From positions 186,001 to 250,000 of the forward strand of contig CP150578.1 of the NCBI GenBank assembly GCA_049487715.1: a stretch of 64,000 nucleotides of DNA, in the 5' to 3' direction. Below are positions 1 through 9,833 of the stretch, piece by piece. The stretch is from Pycnococcus provasolii. Taxonomy: Eukaryota > Chlorophyta > Pseudoscourfieldiophyceae > Pseudoscourfieldiales. The position numbers were made by a program, and so were the translations under genes. The notes under the pieces were generated by a model that did no database searches, had not been told where the DNA came from, and worked only from the letters and a program-made list of their open reading frames with translations. Position 1 is the first letter of the stretch, and the number at the start of each line of letters is the position of its first letter.

Positions 1-375
1 CCTAACCCTAACCCTAGCCCTGGACCAGATGCCTGGCACCTGGACCGAAGGATGAGCAGACACCCCTGGGAGGTGGGGGTGCTCCCAGGCCCAGTCCACT
101 TTCTCCGGTTGTGGACTCCGCGCCCCTTTTGGGAACGAAACCAAGAAACGCCAGTCAAAGATAGTACCCTGGTGCCCGCCCCTCCCCGCCCTTATCTATC
201 CTAACTCTACTCCACGCCACCTAACGCGCTCGCCGTATCTGCCACTCCCCCTCCGCCCTCCTGTAAGCTGGCTGGTTGGGTGAGCTTCCCTTATTCAGGT
301 TAGCTTAACGTGCTTAACCGGCCAACGTCGTCCTGGCCTTAACGGACCGTCCTTTTACTGGAGGATAAACTTAGT
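1..375. other. 5' flank of kinase gene with telomere-like start
   Basis: The first 16 bases are two and a half CCCTAA telomere-type units that decay into related sequence. The rest is non-coding, with no ORF that looks real, and should hold the promoter and leader of the kinase gene starting at 376. Whether the window begins at a chromosome end cannot be told from so few units, because similar short arrays recur inside the window. Confidence 0.5.
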
Positions 376-2568
376 ATGGGGTGCTGCACGTCAACGCCCT
401 CCACCTCTTCCGGAGATGGAAATGGCAGACAAGGTGGAGGGCGCAACTGGAGCTTCAGCTTCACAAGCGCTGACAAGGTGGACGTCGTCGTTGACGGCTC
501 CTCTGAAAACAACAACAACAGCAACAACAACAGAAGAAGAAGAAATAGCCGCGAATATAAGTCAAGTTTGTCGAGAAAAGGAAGCCGCGCAAGTACAGAC
601 ACGCCAAAGACGATAAGCTTTCTCGTCAGCTCCAACCCTACAACGCCGTCGAGCCAAATGTCGTTAAACGAAGCTCGCGCCGAAGTGCTCAAGATGATGA
701 TGAACGCTGACGACGTCGGCGACGACGACGACGACGACGACGACGAAAATAGTGAGGAGGAGAAGAGTCGAGTTCAGCGGCACTCGCAGCTCCGTGCAAA
801 CCTGCTCAAGATACACGACATGGAAGAGTCTCTGTTAAGCGGCGAACCACACGCATATCAGAACAACAAAAGTTTCACCTCGTCTATTGGCTCCTATGGC
901 AGCCAAGACTTGGAGTCTCTCGCTATCAGTGGCTTAGACAAACTCGACAGCACGATGGGCGGTGATGAGATCGTCGAGACGCACGAGGTGAAGGAGACGA
1001 AGACGGGGACGTACAAGCACAACCAGCTGAACCAGTACATCAGCATCAAGTCGCTCGGCAGAGGTAGCTTCGGCGAGGTGAAGCTTGGCATGGACAGCAA
1101 CACCGGGCGCATGTACGCGCTGAAGGTGATGGGTGGTATGAAAGCTGCAGGCGACGCGAGCGGCGCCGTGTACGACAGTCTGCGCAAGGAGGTTGCGGTG
1201 ATGAAGAAGGTACGGCATCCCAACTGCGTGAAGCTGTTCGAGGTGATCGAGGACACCGCCGAAAGCAAGATGGTCCTCGTGATCGAGTACGTTCCAGGCG
1301 GCGCGCTCAGTTGCCTGTTCCACACGTCTGGTGACGAGCCCGTGGACCCGCTCGAGCTGTGCCTCATCATGCGTGGATGCTGCGCCGGCGCCGAATTTCT
1401 GCACTCGAACGACATCGTGCACCGCGACATCAAGCCGGAGAACCTCATCAAGACGACGGTCGGGCCACTCGCGCGCACGGGCGGGACTGTCAAGCTCGCG
1501 GACTTTGGTGTGTCCGCCATCACGGGCAAGTCTGGCAAGATTGTTGACACGGCTGGCTCGCCCGCATTCATGGCGCCGGAGACGGTTTCGCTTGGCGACT
1601 TCGACGCGTACGTTAGTGACGTCTGGAGCGTTGGGATCACCATTTGGAACTTTGTGTACTGCGACTTACCGTTCACGGGCAGGACGCAGTTCGTCGTGTA
1701 CAAGAAGATTCGCGAGGAGGAGGTGAAAATATCGACGACTAACTGCAGGGGAGACGCGGTGCGCGAAGATGTGCTCGAACTGATGCAAGCCTTACTCACC
1801 AAGGATCCATCGAAGCGGCCGAAGATGAGAAATGTGCTCTCGCATCGCTTCCTACAGTTCGATGGCAAGTACGACCCACTCGTGCCGACGGCGGCGTCGA
1901 TGCTCATCACGGTGTCAGGCAAGGAATTGCTGCGTGCCATCAAGAACGATGTGTTAACCGTCGATGAGGCGACAACTACCACGGAGAAGTTCGCTCCTGG
2001 CGAATGCCTTGTGAAGCAAGGCGACAGGGGGGACGGAAAAATGTATTTTATCGAGTCTGGCGAGGCGGAGGTGTTCGTGTCGGTGGATGGCGAGGAGGTA
2101 TTCGTAGCATCGCGAACAAAGGGTGACTTCATTGGCGAGGCTGCGCTCTTCTCAGGCGACGACGTGCGCACTGCGACGGTGCGTGCGAAGACTGACTTGG
2201 TTGCGTTGGTGGCAAATCGCTCTGATGTCGACAAATTCATGACCAAAGAAAGGCGCGGCTCGATCAGTGAAGTGATTGAGCTTCGCAATCAGGAGATGCG
2301 GTCAGCCATCACTCGCTCCAAGTCGGAGGTGCCGGAAAATTTGCGAAGAGAGAAAACTGAAGTCGACAGGCTGCATCGGTCATTCACGGCGCCGTCGGAG
2401 GGGACCAGCAGTGCCACCAGCACCACCATGACCACGAAGGATGATAGTGAGACGAAATCTCGAAAACAGCGGCCACCACTGCCTGGCGCATTCAACTCGT
2501 CCAGCTCGTTGATAATTGATGATTTTGGCAACGTGAAGGATCGTGAACCAACTAATGCACTCAACTAA
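376..2568 (+). CDS. Ser/Thr protein kinase (CaMKK-like) with C-terminal cyclic-nucleotide-binding domain
   Basis: The 730-residue protein opens with MGCCTS, a good N-myristoylation/palmitoylation signal, so membrane attachment is inferred. A low-complexity, acidic region follows to about residue 215. The kinase domain spans about 221-495: glycine loop GRGSFGEV, Lys250 in YALK, HRDIKPEN with catalytic Asp351, DFG Asp376, and SPAFMAPE. The insert-rich, CaMKK/SnRK-activating-kinase-like sequence is the closest type I recognise. A cyclic-nucleotide-binding domain covers about 535-625, with an intact phosphate-binding cassette (FIGEAAL then RTATV, Glu588 and Arg598). No intron is needed. The gene converges on the metallopeptidase gene with 115 bp between the stops. 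Kinase and CNB folds are clear from motifs; the CaMKK assignment and cNMP control are inference. Confidence 0.85.
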   Translation: MGCCTSTPSTSSGDGNGRQGGGRNWSFSFTSADKVDVVVDGSSENNNNSNNNRRRRNSREYKSSLSRKGSRASTDTPKTISFLVSSNPTTPSSQMSLNEARAEVLKMMMNADDVGDDDDDDDDENSEEEKSRVQRHSQLRANLLKIHDMEESLLSGEPHAYQNNKSFTSSIGSYGSQDLESLAISGLDKLDSTMGGDEIVETHEVKETKTGTYKHNQLNQYISIKSLGRGSFGEVKLGMDSNTGRMYALKVMGGMKAAGDASGAVYDSLRKEVAVMKKVRHPNCVKLFEVIEDTAESKMVLVIEYVPGGALSCLFHTSGDEPVDPLELCLIMRGCCAGAEFLHSNDIVHRDIKPENLIKTTVGPLARTGGTVKLADFGVSAITGKSGKIVDTAGSPAFMAPETVSLGDFDAYVSDVWSVGITIWNFVYCDLPFTGRTQFVVYKKIREEEVKISTTNCRGDAVREDVLELMQALLTKDPSKRPKMRNVLSHRFLQFDGKYDPLVPTAASMLITVSGKELLRAIKNDVLTVDEATTTTEKFAPGECLVKQGDRGDGKMYFIESGEAEVFVSVDGEEVFVASRTKGDFIGEAALFSGDDVRTATVRAKTDLVALVANRSDVDKFMTKERRGSISEVIELRNQEMRSAITRSKSEVPENLRREKTEVDRLHRSFTAPSEGTSSATSTTMTTKDDSETKSRKQRPPLPGAFNSSSSLIIDDFGNVKDREPTNALN

Positions 2569-2683
2569 ACGCTGCTAATTTTCTTTTATAATAATATGCT
2601 CTGTACAGTAACTTAAGTATTTCTCAGATATGTTTATTGCAGTCTAAAAGTTACACAATTACATTCAACACACTTGGTACATA

Positions 2684-5663
2684 CTACACGGTTGATGGGT
2701 TTGTCAATGCCCACACGAATACGAAGAACAAGGGGAACGCGGAGAGAGACGATACGAAAAGCGCAATGCAAATCACGAAAGGCCCGTCGTGGAAGGTGCT
2801 CTCAGCGATAACTATCATGTCAGACGACTTCACGGGAGCTGGCGGCAATGTCGGTGGCGGTGGCGGCAGCGGCGGCGGCTGTACGTCAAAGAAAAGTTTC
2901 TGGCCTGGTCTTAGCAGAGCATCTGGCTGAAGAGGTAGAGCAGGTGGAGTGGTTGGCGGCGAAGGGCTGTTCGGTGGAGGAGGTGGTGGTGTGCAAGGCA
3001 TCCTTTCTTCCGCGAAGTATATCGAGTAACGACTCGTCTGACCGGCGCACGACTCATCGCAGCAAACCATGAAATAGATCGTTGTTGGTCCGCATTTGGG
3101 AAAGGTGATCTTCGTATATGACAATCCCCGCATCGGTCCAGGATTATGCACACTACATCCAGGCTCCGGACATTGCACACTCACATAGCTCGTCGGTGCG
3201 TGTGGAATTGCATACAGAGCGATGGTGGTGAAATTCCAAGCGGTGGCTCTCAGCAAAACTGGTGTCTCGAAGATGTAGTCCAACAAGTTGGACTGAAAGA
3301 ACGAGAAGCTGATGCCATCGTCACCAAGCGTCGACTTCGAATTCCCAGTCTGGGTGCTCAACAACAACTCAATCGGAACGTTCCTCATCGCGCCAAGCTC
3401 ACAAACTTGATGACACAAGTTCGGGTTGCATTCCACGACGGTTGATTGACGAATCGCCGGAAGTGGCGGAAGTGAGGGCGGCGATAGACTTGGCTGTGGC
3501 GGTGGCTGACTTGGTGGCAAACTTGGAGCAGGAGGACCGGGAGCAGGGAGGAGTTGAGATCGTTGCAGGCTGGTTATGACCCGATGGCAAGATTGGCGAT
3601 ACGTCCGCAGGAGCTGCAGGTGCTGGAGGAGAAGGCGCGGGAACTGGCGGTGGCGAATGAGGTGTTGGTGTGAGCAGGTCACTGCAGTCCGGACCGAGGT
3701 ATCCCATGTGGCACTTGCAAATGCCATCAATGCACCTTCCTCTGGTGCTGCTGCAATTCGTGCAGCCCATGTGCGAGCAGATCATCTCGGCACTCGGACA
3801 AGCTCCGATCATACCCGCAGAATATGTTATTCCCGTGGTGGTATTCAGCGTACTGAGGGGCAAGTAAGCTCCCGTGGCACAGGTAGCACATCCTCCATTC
3901 GCGCACGCGTTGAGGACGTAAGAGCCTGGACTGCCAGTGCACGACGTTGCGTAGCAGTTCACATCGTTTCTGCTTTTGACAATCATTCCGCTAAGAAGCA
4001 CGCCGGTGTACTTGACATTTGCGAATCCGTCATGCATACATGCACTCGTGCTTCCGCGCGCATAGCCAATCCTCGCGTGCTTTGCACTCGTCGATCCCGT
4101 CTTGCAGTCTCCTTCTACGGTCGAGTATGCAATCTTCGTACGGCACATTCCCCAGAGGCTGCTCGTATTCTGCGCTCGGCAGTAACCCTTTTCCATATTG
4201 CGATTCACGCACTCCGCAACGTACATGGGATGCTTTGTTCTGCAGAACCATGGCTGCTGCGCGGTGTTGGCATTCGAGCAGTAATTCGGATCCGTCTCCG
4301 ACATGAAGTCGCATCCTGCTTGGTATCCGAATGGCAAGAAATTCGCCTTGGTGTAGTCTGGCGTGTACCACCCGCTGTCCTCCATCAGAGCCATGGTGAT
4401 TTTGGAAAGCGATGCACGCGTCAACCCCCTCGTGCCCGTCATTACCTCGCCTTCCATCCAATTCATCTCCCAGTGCGTTCCCGCGGTTCCATCACCGCCG
4501 CCGTCCTCCATCAGCACTTTCATAAGCGAGCTGCAGTTAAAGTGCTCGCGAGCTTTGGCAACCACATTCGTCGTCTTGATTGCTGTTGGCGTTCTGCCAG
4601 AGACTTCGGCGACATCCGTAATCGCGTTGACCCTCTCGTTCGTGCCCAACTGACGAAAATTCTCGAAGAGAGAGATGGAGAAGAACATCGCGTGCATCAG
4701 CTCGTGAACGCCCAAGTCAAGCTGATGCTCAAACTCGCCGGTGTCCACCCTTTCGGGGCACCAATTCACGTATCCTGCAATCGGCCTTCCCGTCGTCACG
4801 TCGAGAGAGCAGTGGCCGGCGTACGCGAGCGTTTTGTGGCCGCACGAGCTCTGCTCAGCGGTGACGTAAATGATCATGTCCGCGTTTGGAACGCCACGGC
4901 CTCCCTCGTGAGTCGTGCACTGCTGGTCAGGGCAGAGCTGATAGGAGCCGAAGTACTCGGCGCTGTGCTTTGCAACGACGCCACACGTGCCAATATCCCT
5001 GACACTGGAGCACGATGCATTCGACGACCCGTACACGTCGCACAGCCGCGGCAGGAAGAGACGCGATAACACGGGAGTGTTCACCTTGACGAGTGAATGG
5101 ATGAAATCGAGAACCTTGGGCATAACGACATTCTGTATGTGGCGCGCTTTTTCCGTCGTTGTGGTGGAAAGGTTGTATGACGCAACCAGTCGGATATTCG
5201 CCGCCGATTGCATTTTGCGAGCGTGCGCCTGCGGGGGATCCATACCCTTGTGGTGCGGCTCGTTCACGTGTTGGTGCACGTCGTCTGGAATGGCGTTGCG
5301 CATGCCGTTTATGAGGCGCTCGTACTGCTCGACGTGCATTGGCCTGTGTCGGTCGTGGTTTTCGTCGTCTGGGTGGTGGTCGAACTTGCCCTGCTTTGCT
5401 TTTGTGAGGAATGCGTCGAGTTCGCTCGTGTCGACCTTGACTGACAGTGCGTTTGTCATCATCTTCTCTGTCAACGATAACATTTCACGATCCAAGTTGT
5501 GCGACGTCGCGGCGGCCGGGGAGGATGATGCCCACGCCTTAACTGACGAATCCAAAAGCAAGGCGAGAAGAAATAGAAAAAAAGATACCAAGATACCACC
5601 ACCCCCATGACGCCGCCAAGCGTTGTTGTGAAGAAGACGAGCTTGTTGAGCACCAGGTCTCAT
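2684..5663 (-). CDS. Leishmanolysin-type (M8) zinc metallopeptidase, membrane anchored, frame broken
   Basis: The ORF is open further upstream, but the first ATG is at 5663. It gives a basic N-terminus, a hydrophobic signal segment (ILVSFFLFLLALLL) and a secreted ectodomain. The zinc site HELMH (His320, His324) and the distal His397 in THWEMNW, followed by GEVMTGT, are the M8 signature. Then come Cys-rich EGF-like segments (GRCIDGICKCHMGYLGPDC) and proline-rich linkers. The long frame ends at 3399. A second frame overlapping it from about 3555 carries on the proline linker, a Cys-containing domain and a C-terminal membrane segment to a stop at 2684. The two frames must join near 3550-3570 through an indel or unrecognised intron. 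Related green-algal peptidases include gametolysin-like wall proteases. TTACA (TGTAA on the coding strand) follows the stop. Confidence 0.75.
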
Positions 5664-6238
5664 CGACGCAAACCCAAACCTGTGATTCCAAGTCCATATG
5701 GTGCCATAGAGCACACTCAACTATAGGTATGGCGGTGTACAATACACAACAATATGTACACCCTGAGAAGTGACCGTTAAGTTCGACTGTTAACAGTCAC
5801 CAGTACAGGGGGGTAAGGGAGGTGGGTCCAGGGTGAGGCGAGGCAAACTCAACCTACAACCTGTCGCCTGTCGGGGCCCCTGGTCAACGCAAACGCATAC
5901 GTCCGTCCGGGGGGGGGAGCTAACCCTAACCCTAATGCGGCAACCTGGGTCCCTCGACGTCTTGCTGGGTCCCCCGGTGGCCCCAACGCATGCGCAGCAC
6001 GCCCTTCCCTTCCCGCCATCGCTTAAGCCGCCATCATACAGTATTGATCACTCTTGTGCTGATCAATAGAAAAGGCAAACGCGGTGGCTGACTGACGAGT
6101 GGTTGTGCATTGGAATCCCTCTCTCATTACAGCAACACGTGACCCTCTTAGATCGAGCTCCCCCCGCCTGTCCCTCCCTTCTCACTACGCTTGCAACTTG
6201 CGGCTCCTTCCTCCTCTCCATGTCCCGCCCGCCCTCCT
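5664..6238. other. Intergenic with telomere-like array
   Basis: Non-coding gap between the 5' end of the metallopeptidase gene and the 3' end of the adaptor-like gene. It holds a short CCCTAA array at 5921-5935 next to a G run. No convincing coding sequence or RNA gene was seen. Confidence 0.6.
5921..5935. repeat. Interstitial telomere-type repeat (CCCTAA)
   Basis: About two and a half TAACCC units directly abut a nine-G run. The array lies about 260 bp upstream of the metallopeptidase ATG. Confidence 0.8.
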
Positions 6239-8035
6239 TCACTGTTGCCCTCCTTGATGGATAGATCGTCGTCTAGAGCGACCGCTGCTGCTGCGGCGGC
6301 GCGCCTCCACCACCAGGACCCCACGATGCTGGCGGCGGCGGAGGGCCTCCACCACCAGGACCCCACGATGCTGGCGGCGGCGGAGGGCCTCCTCCGTACG
6401 CCCACGGAGGTGGATGGGGAGGAGGAGACGTGCCGGCAGCGGCGGCAGCAGCAGCCTCTGCCAAAAATGGATTCGTGCTCGCTGACGGTGGAGGATAGTG
6501 CGGCTGTTGTTGTTGTTGTTGTGGCGCGCCGGCGCCACCCCACCACCACCACCACCTCCGCCGCCGCCGCCGCCGTACGGCTGCTGTTGCTGCTGATAGT
6601 ATGGCGGGGGTGGGTTCCGTGGGTAGTAGTAAGGCTGGTTAGGCTGCTGCTGTTGTGGTGGTGGTCCCCAAAACGCCGGATCGAGAGCATGTCCCTGACT
6701 CGGACCCATCGGCGCATTTGTTGTTGCAGTAAGAGATGATGCCGATGCCGCGAATGGATCTGCTGCAGGGACAGGTGGTGGGGGCAATGCCGCCATTGGT
6801 GGTGGTAGCACCACGGAGTCGTCCAGAAGCAGAAGGTCAGCCAATGTCTGGTCGATCGATCCTGTGGTCGCCTTACGCGGGACGGCGCTATCGTCAGAAG
6901 AAGGCGATGGCGTTTCCTTCTCCTCCGCTGTCGTCTTGTTCTTGTCGACGACGGTTCCCTCCGCATCGTCGATCCTCTTCTTTCTCCCACTTGGACTGAC
7001 ATCATCGTCGTCGTTGCCATCCTCCGCCGTCGCCGTCGTCGACTTTTCTTCCTCCTTGACAGGCATCGTGGTTGCAGCAGTTGCAGCACCACTATATTCA
7101 CCGCCACCGCCGCCAACGGGAGTCTCCTTTAGCTCGTTGATTTCGAGCTGAGCCGCGTAGAGCTTGCTGAGCACACCTCGGAGAAGAGGAACGAGTTTGC
7201 TTGCCGAAGCCTTGCAGAGATCGTCGAAGAGCGCCTCCCATGACTCAAGTTTTGGACCAACCACCTTGTGGCTGATAAATGTTCCAAATCCCTTGGAGGA
7301 AACGTGGCTCTGTGACGTGCTTGCATGAATGTTTGCCATGGCGCCGTACAGCGAGCTTTTCTTCTTCTTCTGCTCCGCTTCCGTGGCTGATTTCTGTGAC
7401 GACGACGGCGCGAGTCCACGATTCAGCTCCCACTCCTTGACGAGGTACTTGTGCATGCGTTCGAGTGCGATGAGACGCAGCTGAGGGAGCGCGTCGAACG
7501 TCTCTCCCGTGACAAGCAGGTACACGCGGCTGCGCAATTCTTGCAGGATGACCCAGTTGGTTGCCGCCGAGGCTGTGGGTGCGAGCTGCGAGGAACCACC
7601 ACCTCCTGACGTCGCCGCTTCAGGCTGGATCATTCCGCTGCTGTACAGACGATCCGTGCAAATGTTGTTGAGTTCGTCGAACAGACGGAAGAGCATTTCC
7701 ACCTTGCTGTCACGCAAGTTGTGCGGGTATGTCGTCGCGTAGACATTCCCGATTTCGTCGCGAAGGGTTCGCAGGGGCACCTTGACATCCTCGCGATCTC
7801 CCGCCGTCTGAAGTTTTTTCAGTAATGCGTAGAAGTTCGCGCCTGCAATCTTGAGGTTGTTGCTTTGTGACGTTTTGTCGTACCCCTGTCCGAGGTACTT
7901 GGCAAAGAATTTGCGGCTGTATTCTTCGACGGTGACCGTCTTACCTCCCGCTCCCCCTGCGGACGTCTGGTGGTGGCTGCTGCTTGTGTGCTGCTGCTGG
8001 TGATGATGATTGTGGTGCGAGCTGCTGCTGCTCAT
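6239..8035 (-). CDS. Proline-rich protein with endocytic-adaptor-like motifs (unrecognised N-domain)
   Basis: The ATG at 8035 opens a Ser/His/Gln-rich leader. A helical, apparently globular region of about 270 residues follows (KTVTVEEYSRKFFAKYLG to SKLYAAQLEINELKE), which I do not recognise. The C-terminal half is disordered and carries LLLLD (clathrin-box-like), DPF, DPAFW and long Pro/Gln/Gly runs. After the Gly run near 6530 the annotated frame becomes arginine-rich and unnatural. The neighbouring frame instead reads QQQQQQPHYPPPS, an NPF motif and repeated PPPPPASWGPGGGG, so an indel at about 6530-6550 is likely and the true C-terminus is probably the other frame, ending near 6273. The DPF, NPF and clathrin-box motifs suggest a clathrin-accessory protein; this is inference from short motifs only. 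Confidence 0.6.
   Translation of the reverse strand: MSSSSSHHNHHHQQQHTSSSHHQTSAGGAGGKTVTVEEYSRKFFAKYLGQGYDKTSQSNNLKIAGANFYALLKKLQTAGDREDVKVPLRTLRDEIGNVYATTYPHNLRDSKVEMLFRLFDELNNICTDRLYSSGMIQPEAATSGGGGSSQLAPTASAATNWVILQELRSRVYLLVTGETFDALPQLRLIALERMHKYLVKEWELNRGLAPSSSQKSATEAEQKKKKSSLYGAMANIHASTSQSHVSSKGFGTFISHKVVGPKLESWEALFDDLCKASASKLVPLLRGVLSKLYAAQLEINELKETPVGGGGGEYSGAATAATTMPVKEEEKSTTATAEDGNDDDDVSPSGRKKRIDDAEGTVVDKNKTTAEEKETPSPSSDDSAVPRKATTGSIDQTLADLLLLDDSVVLPPPMAALPPPPVPAADPFAASASSLTATTNAPMGPSQGHALDPAFWGPPPQQQQPNQPYYYPRNPPPPYYQQQQQPYGGGGGGGGGGGGVAPARHNNNNNSRTILHRQRARIHFWQRLLLPPLPARLLLPIHLRGRTEEALRRRQHRGVLVVEALRRRQHRGVLVVEARRRSSSGRSRRRSIHQGGQQ
6303..6386. repeat. 42-bp tandem duplication inside the proline-rich CDS
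   Basis: Two identical 42-bp units, with a partial third, encode a 14-residue PPPPPASWGPGGGG repeat in the alternative frame. In the annotated frame they encode a repeated arginine-rich peptide. Intact repeat units in the proline frame support that frame as the coding one. Confidence 0.85.
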
Positions 8036-8656
8036 GATGAAGACGATGCCTGATTTGGATGATGAATGAAATGAAGAAATGCTGTCCGTCTATGATGATT
8101 GATTGAGCCTGCTGATTATTCTTATTCACGATCCCTACAAAAGTACAAAGACAACGGAGCCAGCTAGCAAACGTAGAGACACAGACGTGGATACAAAGAT
8201 AATAGAGTGCGAGACGACAAACGACGGTCGTTGGTTGCCACGACTATCGATAACTAAATTTGGACGACCAACGGCAGTGGAAACCAAAACGGGCAGTCAC
8301 ACTTAAAGAGGCAGTTACGTCACAGACACGTGCCAAAAGGGGAGGAAAGAGAGAGAAGGGGAGATCCCTGAGGGAGATGGGAAGTCGCGAACTTTCCGAA
8401 CTTTCCGAACTTTCCGTGCAATGAGTGTATCCCCGAATCCCCGATCAAATGTGTTTTTTTTAGGGGTTCCCCCCGAACCACCATAGGGCGTCGCTGATGA
8501 CGTGCGACATGCAGGGATGATGGCATGCACGGTTGGCTCCAGGTGGGGGAGGACCATGTTTTATAAAACTTGAAGAAGTCAACTCCACTCCGTTACTGTG
8601 GAAGGAACAAGCAAGCTTACGGTGCGGTAGACTTTTCGTTTGCTTGCTTGCTTCAC
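8036..8656. other. Intergenic, with triplicated GAACTTTCC motif
   Basis: Upstream region of the adaptor-like gene and downstream region of the PsbP-domain gene. It contains three head-to-tail copies of the 9-mer GAACTTTCC at about 8391-8418 and a T run at 8452-8460. No coding sequence is supported. Confidence 0.5.
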
Positions 8657-9583
8657 TCACAGCACATCCGCGTCGAGAATTTTAAACCCCTCGAACATCG
8701 TGCGCACCTGGTCGCCGTTGTCGTCAAACAGACCGGCAGAGCCCTTGATGAATAGCGCGTACAGCCGACCGCTATCTACTGTCATCGACACCAAGTAACG
8801 GCCGTATATGGAGTCGACGTCGTAGTCGTAGATGGTGCGACCCTTATCGTCTTCGCGCTTGACAAAGTCCTGGTTGTCCGCCGACTCAATCGCATCCTGA
8901 AGCGTGTAGTCGCTGCTCGCCAGTCCAGACAGTGTCTTCGTCGGGTCCGTGAACGAGAATGTCTTATTCGACTCACCCTCGCGCAGGAACGTCACGACGT
9001 AGATGCGGTTGCCCTTGTCGCGCGGGTCCACCATAAGCGTGTCTACACCGCTGTATCCCTTCTGCTGCTTCGTGATGGTCTCCGCCTTCCATCCCTTCGG
9101 AGCCAAAAAGGAGTACCTTGGAACGAGGTTCCCATCAACCGCTCCGCCTCCGTAACCTCCGTAGCTCGCGGGCGGCGTCGCGAAACCGTTCACCGTCTGA
9201 AATTCGTCCACCGACGCGCGCGGTCTTCCGGGCTCCACGAACGGCAGCGCAGGTTGCGCAGCTGGACCACCACCCTCCTCGTCATCCGCCCACGCCAGCG
9301 GAGGCACCACGAGTCCTCCCGGCATCACCACAGCGCTCGCACCGAACGCGGCAGCGCCAAGGCCAAGCACCGAACGACGCGACAGAGGAACACCCGCACC
9401 ACCACCATCATTGAGCGATGCCGGCAATTTGTGTGAACTCTCACCGCTGTTTTGAGTGGACGCATCAGAGTGGACAGAGGACGCTCGAGTGGACGGTGCA
9501 CACCTCGCGCACCGTCCACTGGATCGGACGGCACCGCGCGGAGATCGCCCGGCGGAACGCAACGGTGTGCTGCACGTGGACAT
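8657..9583 (-). CDS. PsbP-domain protein, thylakoid lumen
   Basis: Start chosen at the ATG at 9583 (308 aa). The upstream ATG at 9715 would add 44 residues unlike a transit peptide. Residues 1-60 are Ser/Arg/Ala-rich, typical of a plastid transit peptide. LSRRSVLGLGAAAF (Arg69-Arg70) with a hydrophobic stretch and AWA (97-99) is a twin-arginine lumen-targeting signal. The mature part contains PRYSFLAPKGWKAE, then GVDTLMVDPRD and a C-terminal FIKGSAG...MFEGFKIL, the PsbP fold. PsbP-like and PPD proteins assist photosystem II, NDH or photosystem I assembly in the lumen; which subgroup this is cannot be told. The mature protein has an added acidic/proline linker after the cleavage site. Confidence 0.85.
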   Translation of the reverse strand: MSTCSTPLRSAGRSPRGAVRSSGRCARCAPSTRASSVHSDASTQNSGESSHKLPASLNDGGGAGVPLSRRSVLGLGAAAFGASAVVMPGGLVVPPLAWADDEEGGGPAAQPALPFVEPGRPRASVDEFQTVNGFATPPASYGGYGGGAVDGNLVPRYSFLAPKGWKAETITKQQKGYSGVDTLMVDPRDKGNRIYVVTFLREGESNKTFSFTDPTKTLSGLASSDYTLQDAIESADNQDFVKREDDKGRTIYDYDVDSIYGRYLVSMTVDSGRLYALFIKGSAGLFDDNGDQVRTMFEGFKILDADVL

Positions 9584-9833
9584 TATTATTATTGCAAGGG
9601 GAGGGGGAGGAGTTTTGTGGTGGATATGTGTGGTGGTTCGGATGGAGCATCGGGGCGAAAAACAAATCTTATCCCCGATTTTAAAGGGGAAACCCGAATC
9701 CCAATATCGCTGCATGGACTACTAACTTGATAGTCTACTGTAAGCGTGAGTATGTAACAATGCAAGGTTGGTAAGGTTATGTAACAAACACAGGAATGTG
9801 CAAAGCTTTATTTTGAAAAAGAAACCTCGCTCA

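Noticed and set aside
1-16. True chromosome-end telomere
   Set aside because: Fewer than three units, and similar short arrays occur well inside the window. It cannot be distinguished from another interstitial copy.
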